This document shows positions 11,301-22,949 of a stretch of DNA of 64,000 nt, in pieces. The stretch covers positions 17,906,543 through 17,970,542 of the forward strand of contig CM032800.1 in NCBI GenBank assembly GCA_019155185.1, given 5' to 3'. This DNA is from Beaufortia kweichowensis. Taxonomy: Eukaryota; Chordata; Actinopteri; Cypriniformes; Gastromyzontidae. Within the stretch, counting starts at the first letter, position 1. The number at the start of each line of letters is the position of its first letter. Below the pieces are notes generated by a model, which did no database searches, had not been told where the DNA came from, and saw only the letters and a program-made list of their open reading frames with translations. The position numbers and the translations under genes were made by a program.

Positions 11301-14122
11301 TTTTTATTTCTCTTTTTCCATCCTAGAAACAAGCGTTTGAAAGAAAATAAGTTCTGTAGGACATTTCGCTGTTTTTGAACACTGCTGCATGACAAAAGCA
11401 CAAACGTAATTAGAAACGGCCTTTTAGACTTAAAGCTTGTTATTTAACTTATTCCATTTTAGAATAAAAGCGTTGGAAAGAAACTGAAGAGTGTGCGACA
11501 TTCCACTGGTTTTAAACAGTGCTTCATGACGGAAGAACAAATGAAATGAGAAACAGCCTTTTGGACTTAAAAGCTCTTCATTTTACTTTTTTCATCTTAG
11601 AAACAAGCATTCGATAGAAAATAAGTTCTGCAGGACATTTCGCTGTTTTTGAACACTGCTGAATGACAAAAGCACAAACGCAGTAATTAGAAACGTCTTT
11701 TAGACTGGAATCTTAGGAATTCTGATCCTTGCGCTGTTTCTACACCACTGCTGCATGATAAAAGTACACAAATGTAATTAGAAGCGCTTTGGAAATAAAT
11801 CTCTTTATTTTACTTTTCTATCCTAGAAACAAACGGTTGAAAGAAAATAAGTTCTGTAGGACATTTCGCTATTTTTGAACACTGCTGTAATGACAAAGCA
11901 CAAACGCACTAGAAACTAATCTTTGACTGAATCTTGATAATTTTACTATTTCGGGCTTCTGAACACTGCTGCATGATAAAAGCACAAAATGTAATTAGAA
12001 ACGGCCTTTTGGACTTGATAGCTCTTTATTTCTAACTTTCCATCTTAGAAACAAGCATTTGAAAGAAAATAAGTTTTGCCAGGACATTTCATTGTTTTTG
12101 AACACCGCTGTTTGACAAAAGCACAAATGTAAATTGAAACGGACTCTTTGACTTGATAGCTCTTATTACTCTTTTTCCATCCTAGAAACAAGCATCTCGA
12201 TAGAAGGTTCTAGTAGACATTTCACGTTTTTAAATCACCGCTTACGTGCCTGTCCTAATAAGAAACGCTCTTTGAAACTGAATCTGAATTTTATCATTTC
12301 GTTGCTGAACATTCCATGATGGGTGCCAATAAATTAGAAATCCACGCTTTGGACTGAATTCACCATTCTTATCATTACTTCGGCCTTAACACTGCTGCAT
12401 GACAATAGCACAAAATGTATTTGGAAACGCTCCTTTGACTGGAATATTAACTTTTTTATCTTTTCACAGGTCTAAGCACCATGCATGATAAAAGCACAAA
12501 TGTAATTAGAAACGCATTTTGGACTCGATAAAGCCTTTTATTTCTCTTTTTCCATCCTCTAGAAACAAGGCTTGAAAAGAAAAAACAAGTTCTGTGGTAT
12601 TTCAAATGTTTTGAACACCGCCACGACAAAAGCACAAACGCAATTAGAAACGAGACGTTTTGGAATTAGTAAAAGCTCTTCATTTTACTATTTCATCTTA
12701 GAAACAAGCATTCTTGAAAGACTTTTCGCTCTTTTAACACTGCCATAAAAGCACAAATGTATTTAGAAACGTCTTTTAGATCAAATTCCACCTTTATTCT
12801 TTCTCATTGTTTCTAAACACTTTTCGCATGATGCTTTCACAAAAGGTAAATAGAAACGGTTTTGACTAAAGCTTTGTTATTTTACTAATTCCATCTCAAA
12901 ATTAAAGCGTTGTTATTGAAGTGGCCCGACATTCTACTGATGAAAACAGTGCTTCATGACTGAAGAACAAATGAAATGAGAAACAGCCTTTTGGACTTAA
13001 AAGCTCTTTATTTTACTTTCTCCATCTCAGAAACCAAGCATTTGAAAGAAAATAAATTCTGCAGGACATTTCGGTGGTTTTGAACACTGCTGCATGACAA
13101 AAGCACAAACGTAATTAGAATCGTCTTTTTATACTGCTATCTTAACTTTTTATCTTTTCGCTGTTTCTAAACGCTGCTGCATGATAAAAGCACAAATGTA
13201 ATTAGAAACGTCTTTTAGGCTGGAATATTACCTTTTTATCTTTTCCTGTTTCTAAGCACTGCTGCATGATAAAAGCACAAATGTAATTAGAAACGGCCTT
13301 TTGAAATAAATCTCTTTATTTTACTTTTCTATCCTAGAAACAAGCGTTTGAAAGAAAATAAGTTCTGTAGGACATTTCGCTGTTTTTGAACACTGCTGCA
13401 TGACAAAAGCACAAACGTAATTAGAAACGACTTTTTGGACTGGAATCTTACAATTCTTATCATTTCGCTTTCTCTGAACACTGCTGCATGATAAAAGCAC
13501 AAAATGTAATTAGAAACGGCCTTTTGGACTTGATAGCTCTTTATTTCTCTTTTTCCATCTTAGAAACAAGCATTTGAAAGAAAATAAGTTTTGCAGGACA
13601 TTTCGCTGTTTTTGAACACTGCTGCTTGACAAAAGCACAAATGTAAATAGAAACGGACTTGATAGCTCTTTATTACTCTTTCCATCCTAGAAACAAGCAT
13701 TCGATAGAAAATAAGTTCTGTAGGACATTTCGCTGTTTTGAACACTGCTGCATGACAAAAGCTCAAACGTAATAAGAAACGTCTTTTTAAACTGGAATCT
13801 TAGAATTCTTATCATTTCCCTGTTTCTGAACACTGCTGCATGATAAAAGCACAAATGTAATTAGAAACGACGTTTTGGACTGGAATCTTACCATTCTTAT
13901 CATTTCGCTTTCTCTGAACACTGCTGCATGACAATAGCACAAATGTATTTGGAAACGTCTTTTGGACTGGAATATTAACTTTTTATCTTTTCGCTGTGTC
14001 TAAGCACTGCTGCATGATAAAAGCACAAATGTAATTAGAAACGGCCTTTTGACTTGATAGCTCTTTATTTCTCTTTTTCCATCCTAGAAACAAGCGTTTG
14101 AAAGAAAATAAGAATAAGAATA
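8360..14122. repeat. Complex minisatellite array of ~85-145 bp monomers
   Basis: A shared ~40-bp core (ACTGCTGCATGACAAAAGCA, then CAAATGTAATTAGAAACG) recurs throughout. It is followed by one of at least three tails: a long tail with TTTTTCCATCCTAGAAACAA and a GTTCTGTAGGACATTTCGCT end (~142 bp monomer), a GGAATCTTACCATTCTTATC tail (~90 bp), or a CATACC/ATTACC tail (~88 bp). Subtypes alternate in ordered groups. By length there are roughly 55-60 monomers. Monomers at about 11700-12950 are far more diverged, with many indels, than those on either side. The array runs into a gap, so its true length is unknown. Minus-strand ORFs through the repeat come from its composition, not from genes. Confidence 0.9.
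9681..11318. repeat. Higher-order duplication within the minisatellite (two ~820-bp blocks)
   Basis: Block 9681-10501 and block 10502-11318 contain the same order of monomer subtypes, offset by 821-822 bp. Rare variants are shared at matching positions, such as a partial duplication giving AAGCTCAAACGTAATTGACA (9751 onward and 10572 onward) and a GGACTGAAAAGCGCTTC variant (10071 and 10893). The two blocks are nearly identical. Confidence 0.8.
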
Positions 14123-14222
14123 NNNNNNNNNNNNNNNNNNNNNNNNNNNNNNNNNNNNNNNNNNNNNNNNNNNNNNNNNNNNNNNNNNNNNNNNNNNNNN
14201 NNNNNNNNNNNNNNNNNNNNNN
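14123..14222. other. Assembly gap (100 N)
   Basis: Exactly 100 N separate the minisatellite from the 5' LTR of the next element. A round number usually means a gap of unknown size. The start of that LTR and its flanking target site are hidden here. Confidence 0.98.
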
Positions 14223-15317
14223 CACAGAGATTCTGTGACGAGACTTTATTTTGAAAGAGCCCTCAAAACCCAGACATTCGAGAAACATACATATTATTTA
14301 CTTAACATCTCGCAGCGGAATTTTTATCTTAATGCAGAAATGTTGGTAGATTCCCTCAGTCAATTAATGTTGTTTAGAGATTTCAGAACATTGTCATTGT
14401 CATTGTTTTTGGTGGGAATATGTTTTATGTTAAGGTTATTTAATGATGTTTGCATGTGGAGAAATGAACAGAACAAAGTTTTTCATGTTAAAGTATTTTA
14501 TTTTTTGGCTTAAACATAGAAGTTTACACACACACAGTTTTACTTTACGTACCTGATTCACCATCTCTGTCAAGAAACAGTTAAAAATAGTCCAAACAGA
14601 ACCACTTAGAATGTAAATACAATGTTCTTTTGTTGCATTTCCTGTTCCCGCCACTACGGAAGAGCGCAGTCCAACTGTTTAGTTGAGTGGGGAGTTCTGA
14701 AACTCAAATTTACAAAGAATTATTTCAATGAATGTTATTTTGGGGTTATTTAATAATATTGCTTTAGAACTTTTATATAATTTCTAAAAATAATATTAGT
14801 TTACCTTTCTGTTGTTTAAACACAGCTCAATTATTTTTACTGTTAAGTTCTATTTTACTTGCTTTTTCTTTCTTTGGTTTGCACTCCTGGTAGGAGGGGC
14901 TTGGCATATTTTAATGGCTGCTGTAAGATTGCTCCAGGAGCTCACGTTAGGTGAGTGAGCGTCGCAACAGACTAAAGAAGCCAGAAGTGATTGGACCATT
15001 TGACTGGTTTAGCCAAACACTTGTATTATATGCATTTTCTTTTCTTTCTTTCTTTCTTCACCATTTAATGGAGTTATCTGTTTTGGGAACACTGTTTTGT
15101 TTTGTTTTGTTTGTTGTTTTGATTTCTTGAATTTTTTGTCTTTGTTTTGGTGACAAGGACTTTGTAATACACCTGCACCTCATTAGGATCCAGATATACG
15201 TGGGCAAATCCTGGTAAAATAAACCTGCCTTTCCCAAAATCACCCAGTTTATTGTACCGCCTCCCATCCCTTAGAAAGTACATCCCAGTCAGGGGAACAC
15301 CCTGACTCAAAACCACA
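14223..15317 (+). repeat. 5' LTR of the Gmr1-like element
   Basis: Matches 20034-21131 over almost all its length, including ATGCAGAAATGTTGGTAG, the ACACACACAG stretch and GTAGGAGGGGCTT. Its first few bases are lost in the gap. It ends AAAACCACA, followed by TT and the primer-binding site. The two LTRs differ by many indels. Confidence 0.85.
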
Positions 15318-15319
15318 TT

Positions 15320-15333
15320 TGGTGTCAGAAGTT
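15320..15333 (+). other. Primer-binding site, tRNA-Leu type
   Basis: TGGTGTCAGAAGT lies two bases after the CA end of the 5' LTR. It is complementary to the 3' end of a vertebrate tRNA-Leu (ends TCTGACACCA). Complementarity fades after 13-14 bases. Confidence 0.75.
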
Positions 15334-15391
15334 TTGTGTATTTTTTGTACCACTGAGGTGATGAACATCTTTACCGCCTGTTGTCAAGATC

Positions 15392-16530
15392 ATGCCTCCC
15401 CAAAGCGAGGAAACAGCCTGATGAAGAGCCAGCTGAGCCTGATGCTGAAGAGGGTGCATTCGGGGAAAATCCACAACAAGGGAGTGCAGCCAGTGACCGT
15501 TCATGTGACTGGATCTGATACGGCTGTATCACGGCTTTAGCTGAAATGTTCAAGTCCTTTGCCGGAGATTTCGAAAAGGAACGTGATGGCCCGATATGAC
15601 AGAGAAACCATGCAGAGAGAACAGCATTTTAAAAGTGCTTAATCACCACGCCACCCAGATGCAACTTGATATGGAGCGTATCCGTCTTGGAGATGGCACC
15701 AACAAAGCCTAGGGCCAAGGGTGATAGGATCGAGATCCTCATCTAGCAAGACTGGAGGACACTGATGACATTTTAGGCACTACTTTATTAACATTTGAAA
15801 AAGACTAGCAAAATTTACCAATGGCCTAAAGGGACTGGGCTATACGTCTGATACCACTGCTTACTGGTAAGGCTAAGAATCTGCATTTGTTGCAATGGAC
15901 CCTGCTCTCACGCAAAATTATGATGCTGTGAAGACTGCATTACTGAAGAAGTATGAGATCAATGCTGAGACTTTCCTGAACAAAGATTCGCAACCTAAAT
16001 TCTCCCCTGCTGATGAATCACCTCAGAACTTTACACCCGATTGAAAGACTTATTTTGCAAAGTGGGTTAACTACAATATCAGTATTAAAGGAGGAAATAA
16101 TGGAGACCCTTGTGCTGGAACAGTACCTCTGAGTCTTGTATCCAGAGGTGAGAACATGGGTGAGAGAGCATGATAGGGCCTAGCTACTGCCCCCCTAAAG
16201 GCTGCTAGCCTCGTGGAGTCTTACATCACAGCCCATAAAGAGCAGGCAGTTTTCTATGCAGGCATGATGTCTTCGACCAGAGGTAAGTCTGAGGGGTATG
16301 GCGTTGTTCAAATTCTCAATCTAAAATTCTTAAAAGTTACACAAGCTAAACCCAATACTTTAGATGATACATCTTTGCAAAGGTGTTGCTAAGGAAGATG
16401 TTGTGTGCTTTTCATTGTAGTCCCAGCCAGGCCATACTAGACCTCTCTGCCCCCTAAAAGAAACCCAAAACAGCAAGCCTTTGTTATGTGCCCCATTCAG
16501 TGAGCGAGTCACCCTCCATGAAATTTAATT
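15392..16530 (+). pseudogene. gag: Gmr1-like gag remnant with SCAN-like capsid segment and zinc knuckle
   Basis: A start codon at 15392 opens an acidic N-terminus, followed in shifting frames by a charged helix (about 15545-15690) and capsid-like sequence. At about 16100-16190 the reading METLVLEQYL, then PEVRTWVREH after a stop, matches the core of the SCAN domain, a vertebrate dimerisation domain thought to derive from Gmr1-like capsids. A CCHC knuckle (GHTRPLC, about 16405-16450) closes the region with a frameshift between its first and second halves. The protein would have packaged element RNA. There are several frameshifts and stops, so no intact product is possible from this sequence as given. 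Confidence 0.7.
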
Positions 16531-16539
16531 CACAACCTG

Positions 16540-16930
16540 TAATATCTGTTTTTGTTAAATGGTAGAAACCAGTTTTAGCTCCTGGTGGACACTGGTTGTA
16601 CAGCCACACGCTAGTGCAGAGCAAATATAATGCCTAGACAAGACTGGATTGATACTGAGACAGTTACTGTGTGTTTGTGTACATGGTCATAACACTCCAT
16701 TGCCCACAGCTGAAGTATATATTGAAGTCTTGAATCAGTCATATCTTATGAAGGTGGAATTGCATGAGAGCCTCTGCATATCCATACTGCTAGGGTACAG
16801 ATATTACTTGCCAGTATTGCCTGAGTTAGTGCAGGATACAGCATGGTGTGGGGTAGCTACACGAGAGCTCAGTCAAAGCAGAGATGACACGGAACCAGTA
16901 CTTGACTCCAGAACCTGATGATACGCCTTT
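16540..16930 (+). pseudogene. Retroviral-type aspartic protease remnant
   Basis: LVDTGCT at about 16582-16602 is the active-site motif of a retropepsin (D at 16588-16590). An open stretch at 16649-16918 continues with the flap and C-terminal strand pattern (TPLPTAEVYIEV, then ILLGYRYYLPVLPEL). It lies between the gag zinc knuckle and integrase, as expected for pol. A frame change separates the active site from the later part. Confidence 0.7.
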
Positions 16931-17339
16931 GCAAACCTTGCCTTTTAACAATCGCCGATATTGAGGCTGAATCAGGAGCTTGTACTAGACAACAGGTTGC
17001 AACAAGCGTAGAGAGTGCGTAGAAGGATTGATTGACACTCCAGAATATGCTGTTCAGGATGTTGATGAACCTGAAGTTATGTGAGCCAGATATTGTATCA
17101 CCCCATATGATCTAAACCAAAACTTCAGAAGAGAAAGTCCAACACTAGCTGCATGTTTGGATCGGGTTAAAGCAGACACATGGCACTGATGTGTCTGATG
17201 GTCGCTCCTGTTGCTGGAACATGAACTCCTATATGAGCAAGACTAAGCATATGAGATCTTCCAGTTGGTGGTCCCTAAAAACACAGAGAGCAGAGGTGCT
17301 GAGAATTGGGCCATTTCCATCCCTCCAGTCCAGGTTATT

Positions 17340-18441
17340 TAGGTTTTCACTAAGACTTGCCTGAGAATATCAAAGATTTTATTGGCCCAGAATGTACACA
17401 GACATTAAAAGAATACTGCAATCGGACATGCCCTGAATGTCAGCTCACTACTGGTCACATGTTCCCGCCAAGACGCACCACTCATTCCTTTACCTGTTGT
17501 GGATGTACCCTTTGAGAGAATAGGGGTAGATGCTGTTGGACCGCTTGAAAGAAGTCAAGGCGGGGCACAGGTTCATTCTAATTAATTTCAGATTATGCCA
17601 CAAAGCATATTCTGAAGCATACCCGCCAAAAAGAGATGTTACTGCCAAAGCAAATAGCTTCCAACATTGTTGAGGTTTTTTCCCTGGTGGGCATGCCAAA
17701 AGAGGTTCTGACAGACCAGGGTACTGCTAACTTTATAAGGTGATACACTGTACCAAATTTTACCAACTCTTGGGTATTAAGAGAATAAGAACAACTCCAT
17801 ATCACCCTCACAGACCAGATGGTCTTGTTGAATCCATTCAATCAAACTCTCTAAAGAATATGTTAAAGAAGTTTGTTTCAGAAACGGGCAAAGACTTTGG
17901 GACAAATGGCTGCCATACCTCCTATCTTCATACAGAGAAGTTCCATCGAGCATCAACAAGATTCTTTTCCGTTTGAACTGTTCTTTATGCTCACCAAGTC
18001 CCAGGAGTCCCTGGATATCCTGAAAGAGAACTGGGAAATGGTTGATTTGGATCAAAGAAGGAAAACATCCTCTCACCTATGTGATGAAAAATGAGGGGAG
18101 AAACTTAAACACCACCACTGCACTAGAGAAGAGAAATACAATCCAGTCTCAAACCCTGGCTCGAAAACGCTTGGTATGATAAGACCAGCAAGATCAATGG
18201 AGCTTCGAGCCGGGTGAGAGAGGTCCTGTTATTGCTCCCAACATCTGAGAATAAACTGCTGGCAATGGCAAGAGGCCCATACCAGGTACAAAGAAGAGCA
18301 GGTCCAGTAACTTATGAGATCAAGAATTCCCTCACGAAAGCTAAACCGCTGCAAGTATTTCATGTCCAGCATGTTAAAGAAGTGGAGACTTACGGCAGCG
18401 TCCAGTGCAATCAGAAAAGGACACTGTTAGCACCGCTATGA
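17340..18441 (+). pseudogene. Integrase remnant with zinc-binding, DDE core and GPY/F module
   Basis: Reading order in shifting frames: part of an HHCC zinc finger (TCPECQL near 17428), the first catalytic D in GVDAVGPL (17529), the second D in TDQGTANF (17714), and the catalytic E in RPDGLVES (17830). A C-terminal module in the open stretch 18214-18441 (LLLLPTSENKLLA, ARGPYQV, QVFHVQHVKE) is the GPY/F-type segment typical of Ty3/gypsy integrases. D-D and D-E spacings fit the family allowing for indels. It would have inserted the cDNA. It lies upstream of the reverse transcriptase, which is the unusual feature of this element. Confidence 0.8.
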
Positions 18442-18689
18442 TGGTAGAGAGATCAATTGCAGGGGACAAGGGAAGAAGTGGAAGAAACAATACTTGCCCA
18501 CTCGACTCGAGACTTCAAATTGAACTTACTTACAACACTCAACTGATGACCAGAGACATCAGCTATTAAAATGGCTACCTGATCAGCTTTTTATGTGAAT
18601 AATTCCTGGCAGAGACAGAAGTAGTTAACCCATTCCATTTATCTCAAAGACACCAAACCTATCCGGCGAAGCCACCTTGCCGCGTGTCC

Positions 18690-19230
18690 CACAGGAAGAA
18701 ACTTCTACTCGGCTATGAAGGAGGAATTGCAAATGATGCCAACAAGCTTGGAGTTATTGAGGAAGACCTCCTGCCGGAAAGTGGAGCAGTCCAATTGTGT
18801 TGGTGCCAAAGAAGGATGGCACCCTCGCGGTTTCTGCTTAAGATTTCAGGAAGCTGAACAGCATCCAGTAAATTCCGATCCACTTACCCAACAATGCCAA
18901 AGGTGGATGAACGTAGTGGAAAGACTGGGAAGGGCAAAGTTTCCTAACTACTTTGGATTTGTGCAAAGGATATTGGCAGGTACCACTCAAACCTGAATGT
19001 AAGGAACTAACTTTGCCTTCAAGAACACCCTTTGGCCACTTCCATTTTCTCTGTTCTTCCATTTGGCCTACATGGAGCCCCAGCTACATTCCAGAGAATG
19101 ATGGATCATAATTTGCGTGTGGTGCAGAGGAGTATGCTGCAGCTTACTTGGATGACATCATGTTTTCAGCCGTAACAGGGAAGACCATCTAACATTATCT
19201 TAAGGAGAGTTCTGACTCAGATCAAAACTG
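18690..19230 (+). pseudogene. Ty3/gypsy reverse transcriptase remnant
   Basis: VLVPKKDGT (about 18796-18822) starts the fingers region. Later fragments give LTAF-like, PFGHFHFS and PFGLHGAPATFQRMMD patterns, and AYLDDIMFS carries the catalytic DD pair (19151-19156). These are classical gypsy reverse transcriptase blocks in the right order, with several frameshifts. It lies downstream of integrase and upstream of RNase H. Confidence 0.8.
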
Positions 19231-19479
19231 CAGGATTAACCATTCGGCCCCGATGAAATTGTGCCCTTGTTAGGCCAGAAAGCCAATACCTGGAGTTTTG
19301 TGTTGGAATCGCGGAGTGATCCCCGCCTCAAATTAGATGGAAGTGGGAGGCAATCCAAAGCGAAGCAGTAGCACGACCCCATAATGGCGAAAACAGGTTC
19401 GATCTTTTCTTAATCTTGTTGGTTGGTATGGGAAGTTTATTGCCCAAACTTTTCAGCCAGGACCAATTGCTCCTGCTCA

Positions 19480-20012
19480 AACTTGACTAAAAGGAGTCAA
19501 ACTAACAACGCTTGTATGGACTGATAACTGTGAGAAAGCCTTTTAAAGACTTGAAAATGCACGCAATTGCAGAACGGGGTACCGGTAATATTGGAGTCCA
19601 GATTTTTGACAAACTGTTTATGGTACATGCCGCATGCACTCTCCCAAAGGAACACGTGGTGCTAATATACTTCGCCTAGCCAGGAACAAAGTTTAAGCTC
19701 AAACCAGCTTGTATACATCAGTAGGAAACTCCTGCCCAGAGAGAGAAATTATTCCACAGTTGAAAGAAAGGGAATGCTTATACAGCGTGAAGTGGGCATT
19801 TTGATTCTTTGAAGTATTATTTACTTGGATGCAAATTTCAATTAGAGACTGACTGACAGAGCATTGGCCTGGTGAGGTCAGATGAGAGACACTAATGCCT
19901 TTCGTGATTACAAGGGTGGTTCCTGGCCGTACAAACCATTTGACTTTGGGGAAATATACAGGTCGGGTTCACAAAATTGCACTGCAGACTATTTCTCTAA
20001 AAGGACGCCAGA
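19480..20012 (+). pseudogene. RNase H remnant of the gypsy pol
   Basis: Fragments after the reverse transcriptase read as the connection and RNase H region: WTDNCEKAF near 19520, RERNYSTVE near 19740, KFQLETD near 19840 and SQNCTADYFSK near 19970. The reading ends just before the polypurine tract, so RNase H is the last pol domain here. Frames change repeatedly. Confidence 0.7.
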
Positions 20013-20033
20013 AAGGCGGTGTCCTGAGGGAGG

Positions 20034-21131
20034 TGGTTCGTCTAGAGAGATTCTGGCGATCTAGAGACTTTATTTTAGAAGAGCCCTCAAAACTCCAGAC
20101 ATTTCACTCTCAAGCACACATACATGAGCTATTTACTTAACATCTCAAGCCATAGCGCCAAATTTACATCTTAATGCAGAAATGTTGGTAGTTCCATGAT
20201 TGTGTGTTGTTTGAGATTTTGAACATTGTCATTGTCATTGTTTTTGGTGGAATGTGTTTTATATTAAGATTTGTTTGTGTTTGCATGTGGGAAATGAACA
20301 GAACAAGTTTTCATGTTAAATGTTTATTTCTTGGCTTAAACATATAAATTTACACACACACACAGTTTTACTCTCACGTATCTGATTCACCATCTCTAAT
20401 CCAAAACAGTTAAAAATAGTCCAAGCAGAACCACTTAGAATATAATGTTCTTTTTAATTGCAAATCTCTGTTCCTCGCCCACTGGAAGAAGCGCAGTCCA
20501 ACTGTTTAGTTGAGTGGGGAGTTCTAAGAACTCCAAAATTCTAATGAATTATTTCAATGAATGTTATTTCAGGGTTATTTATAAATATTGCTTTGAACTT
20601 TTATATAATTTCCTAAAAATAATATTAGTTTACCTTTTCTGTTGTTTAAAACACAGCTCAATTCATTTTACTGTTAAGTTCCCATTTTACCGCTTTTCTT
20701 TCTTTGGTTTACCCCCTGTAGGAGGGGCTTAGCATATTTAATGGCACTTACGTAAGATTACTCAGAATTTCGTGGAACGAGTGTTTGTAACAGGCTTATG
20801 AAAATAGTGAAGTGATTGGACCATGTTTGAAACAGTTTAGCCAAACACTTGCGTTATATACGGTACACCTAGCGACATGCATACCGCATTTAATGGAGTT
20901 ATCGTTTTTGGAACACTTGTTTTTGTTTGTTTTGTTTTGGGTTGTTTTTGGATTTTGGAATTTTTTGTTTTGTTTTGGTGACCAAGGACTTGTAATGCCA
21001 CCTGCACCTCATTGGGATCCAAGGATGTCACGGACAAAATCCAGTAGAAATAAACACCTTTTCCAATCGCTGGACGTTGTTTCCATCCCATGGTATTATC
21101 CCAGTCAGAGAGAACCTACAACTAAACCACA
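20034..21131 (+). repeat. 3' LTR of the Gmr1-like element
   Basis: Preceded by a polypurine-like GAGGGAGG (20025-20033). It starts TGGTTCGTC and ends AAACCACA, where the 5' LTR also ends. It matches the 5' LTR throughout. The right flank (from 21132) is the truncated reverse transcriptase of a minus-strand non-LTR element. Confidence 0.8.
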
Positions 21132-21139
21132 CATCCCCT

Positions 21140-22900
21140 ATTTCAATGTTTGGGGACGCCACCTCTTTTAAATCATGTTTATCTCCCTTCTTATAATAGT
21201 GATACGATGACATATGGGATGGATGGATGAAATCACCCGCAAAGCCAAAAAGAAACTCTAACGGCCATTACCAACATAATTATCCTTCTTTAATTAAGTC
21301 CCAAAGCGTTATGCTCAAATCACTAGGCAAACCCCTCGTTACGTTAAACCCGGCGCATTTGTTTTCCATACTATTTGCTGCCTGGGTGGGGTCAGGTAAC
21401 ACTAAAGATCCGAAATCTATGCTATCGATCCCCATTCAGGTTAATGTATTACGCCAATCTTAGACAAAAAGAAATCAACAACTGTCTCATCTATTTGTTT
21501 TCTATCATAAAATGTCATGAAGGAAGGTGGCGGACTATGTTACACTATGTTAAGTGTCCCTATTACCACATCGGCTCCTGGGTTTTCAAAGAAGTCATAA
21601 AGTTGTTAGGGCTGACAAGTTTTTAAAAAAGTGGCGAAAGTACACTTTGGAACTTGTTCCAAGATGCTGAGATCTACTTCTTATAATAAAACCTTTACTT
21701 TGATGAGCATAGCCATCTTGGTCAATTCACTTTTAAGGCTTGCAATATCATTAACTACATCAAAGTCCCGAATGAGCCCTATAATATAAAGGTTTTGCAG
21801 TCGCCTTTGGCACTTTCTGTAAATTAAACGATTCTTTTGGCCAAACGCGCTACTTTCTTTAATAAAAAAATTCCCTTTGCCCCTAATTTTAAAATCTTCC
21901 CACCACTCACTTATAGAAGCATACACCTCTTGTAAGGATATCCATTGCCTTATTTTTTCTCTAAAATGCCTTGTACAACTTCTTGATTATCTAATAGACT
22001 GACATTTAATTTCCAAATACCAGGTCCTCTTTTTCCCATTTTTGCCCCACCTCTAATAAACAATTAAGCATGGCATGGTCAGAGAAAGCACTCACACGTA
22101 TTTTATAGAGGAGTTATCACCCTTATTTCGGCCGTGAAGCATATAATCTATCCTGGAAAAGGTATAGCCAAGTAGACCAGCTATATAGCCAGGGATATCA
22201 GGATGTTGAGACCTAAAACGATCAATTCAAATTAAAGTCCCTTAATAAGGTTTTAGTTCTTCAGAACTGCCATCCAGCTTCACCCGTGGATGACTTTCTA
22301 TCTTCTTTAGCTAAAAGAACAGTTAAAGATCTCCTCCTATTATCACAGGCTGTCCACAACACTAATAAAGGGCAATATTTTTTAGAATTTCCCAATACGG
22401 TCTTGTAAATCAGGGGGGATAATACATTAATAAGTACAGAAAAACAAGTATTATATAACAACACACATCCCACGTTAATATTCTCCCATCTATAACTTCT
22501 TGTACTTTTTGGATTTGAAAGGAGCTGCCTTGGAAAAGGATGGCTCACCCCAGAGAGGATCGATTTTTATTATCTCCTGATTCACACTGATGGACCAGTG
22601 AGTCCCATCGATCCCTCCTCAAAATTTTATAATTTCTCTTAAATGACAAATTACACTCCTGTAAAGGCAAATATCATTACCCTCGTTATACAAAAAGGCA
22701 AACACAGAAGTACATTTCACATCATCACATAATCCCTCAGTATTAATTCGTTGTAATAGATATTGGGGCCATGACATGCAAAGTGCCACGGGGATCAATA
22801 GGGTTACTTTTCGGTCTTTTCCTCTCTTCTTTGTTAAAAGCGAAGGTGCTTTCTGCCAATCCGAGACTTTCATTTTGTTGCTGCCGAAAAAGTTATTCAT
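21140..22900 (-). pseudogene. ORF2 5' part: endonuclease and start of reverse transcriptase, 3'-truncated
   Basis: Fragments in order on the minus strand: INTEGL...SVFAFL near 22747-22690 (endonuclease N-terminus), VLINVLSP near 22430, a GGD-type block near 22330, FSRIDYML near 22150, AFSDH near 22090, a basic linker (21681-21926), and KKGDKHDLK followed out of frame by WRP near 21200-21160 (reverse transcriptase block). This is the APE plus RT layout of L1/Tx1-type ORF2. The catalytic YxDD part and C-terminus are absent because the gypsy element begins there. Confidence 0.7.
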
Positions 22901-22949
22901 TTCAAATGAGTCAAGAAAAGGGGTGGAGTTAGATCGATAGCAAAGACCA

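Larger units (their letters stand above)
14223..21131 (+). mobile_element. Decayed Ty3/gypsy LTR retrotransposon, Gmr1-like (integrase before reverse transcriptase)
   Basis: Two ~1.1 kb LTRs flank about 4.7 kb of degenerate gag-pol. The order read on the plus strand is primer-binding site, gag with zinc knuckle, protease, integrase with GPY/F module, reverse transcriptase, RNase H, polypurine tract, 3' LTR. Most Ty3/gypsy elements have integrase last. The integrase-first order with gypsy-type enzymes is the hallmark of the Gmr1-like lineage, first known from cod. Every domain is broken by frameshifts and stops. Between protease and integrase (about 16930-17340) only pol linker-like sequence remains. 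The element lies against, and probably in, the minus-strand non-LTR element that follows. Confidence 0.85.

Noticed and set aside
8360..14122. CRISPR-like array (regular core with variable parts)
   Set aside because: Spacing is irregular, the variable parts are themselves repeated, and the context is a vertebrate genome. It is a minisatellite.
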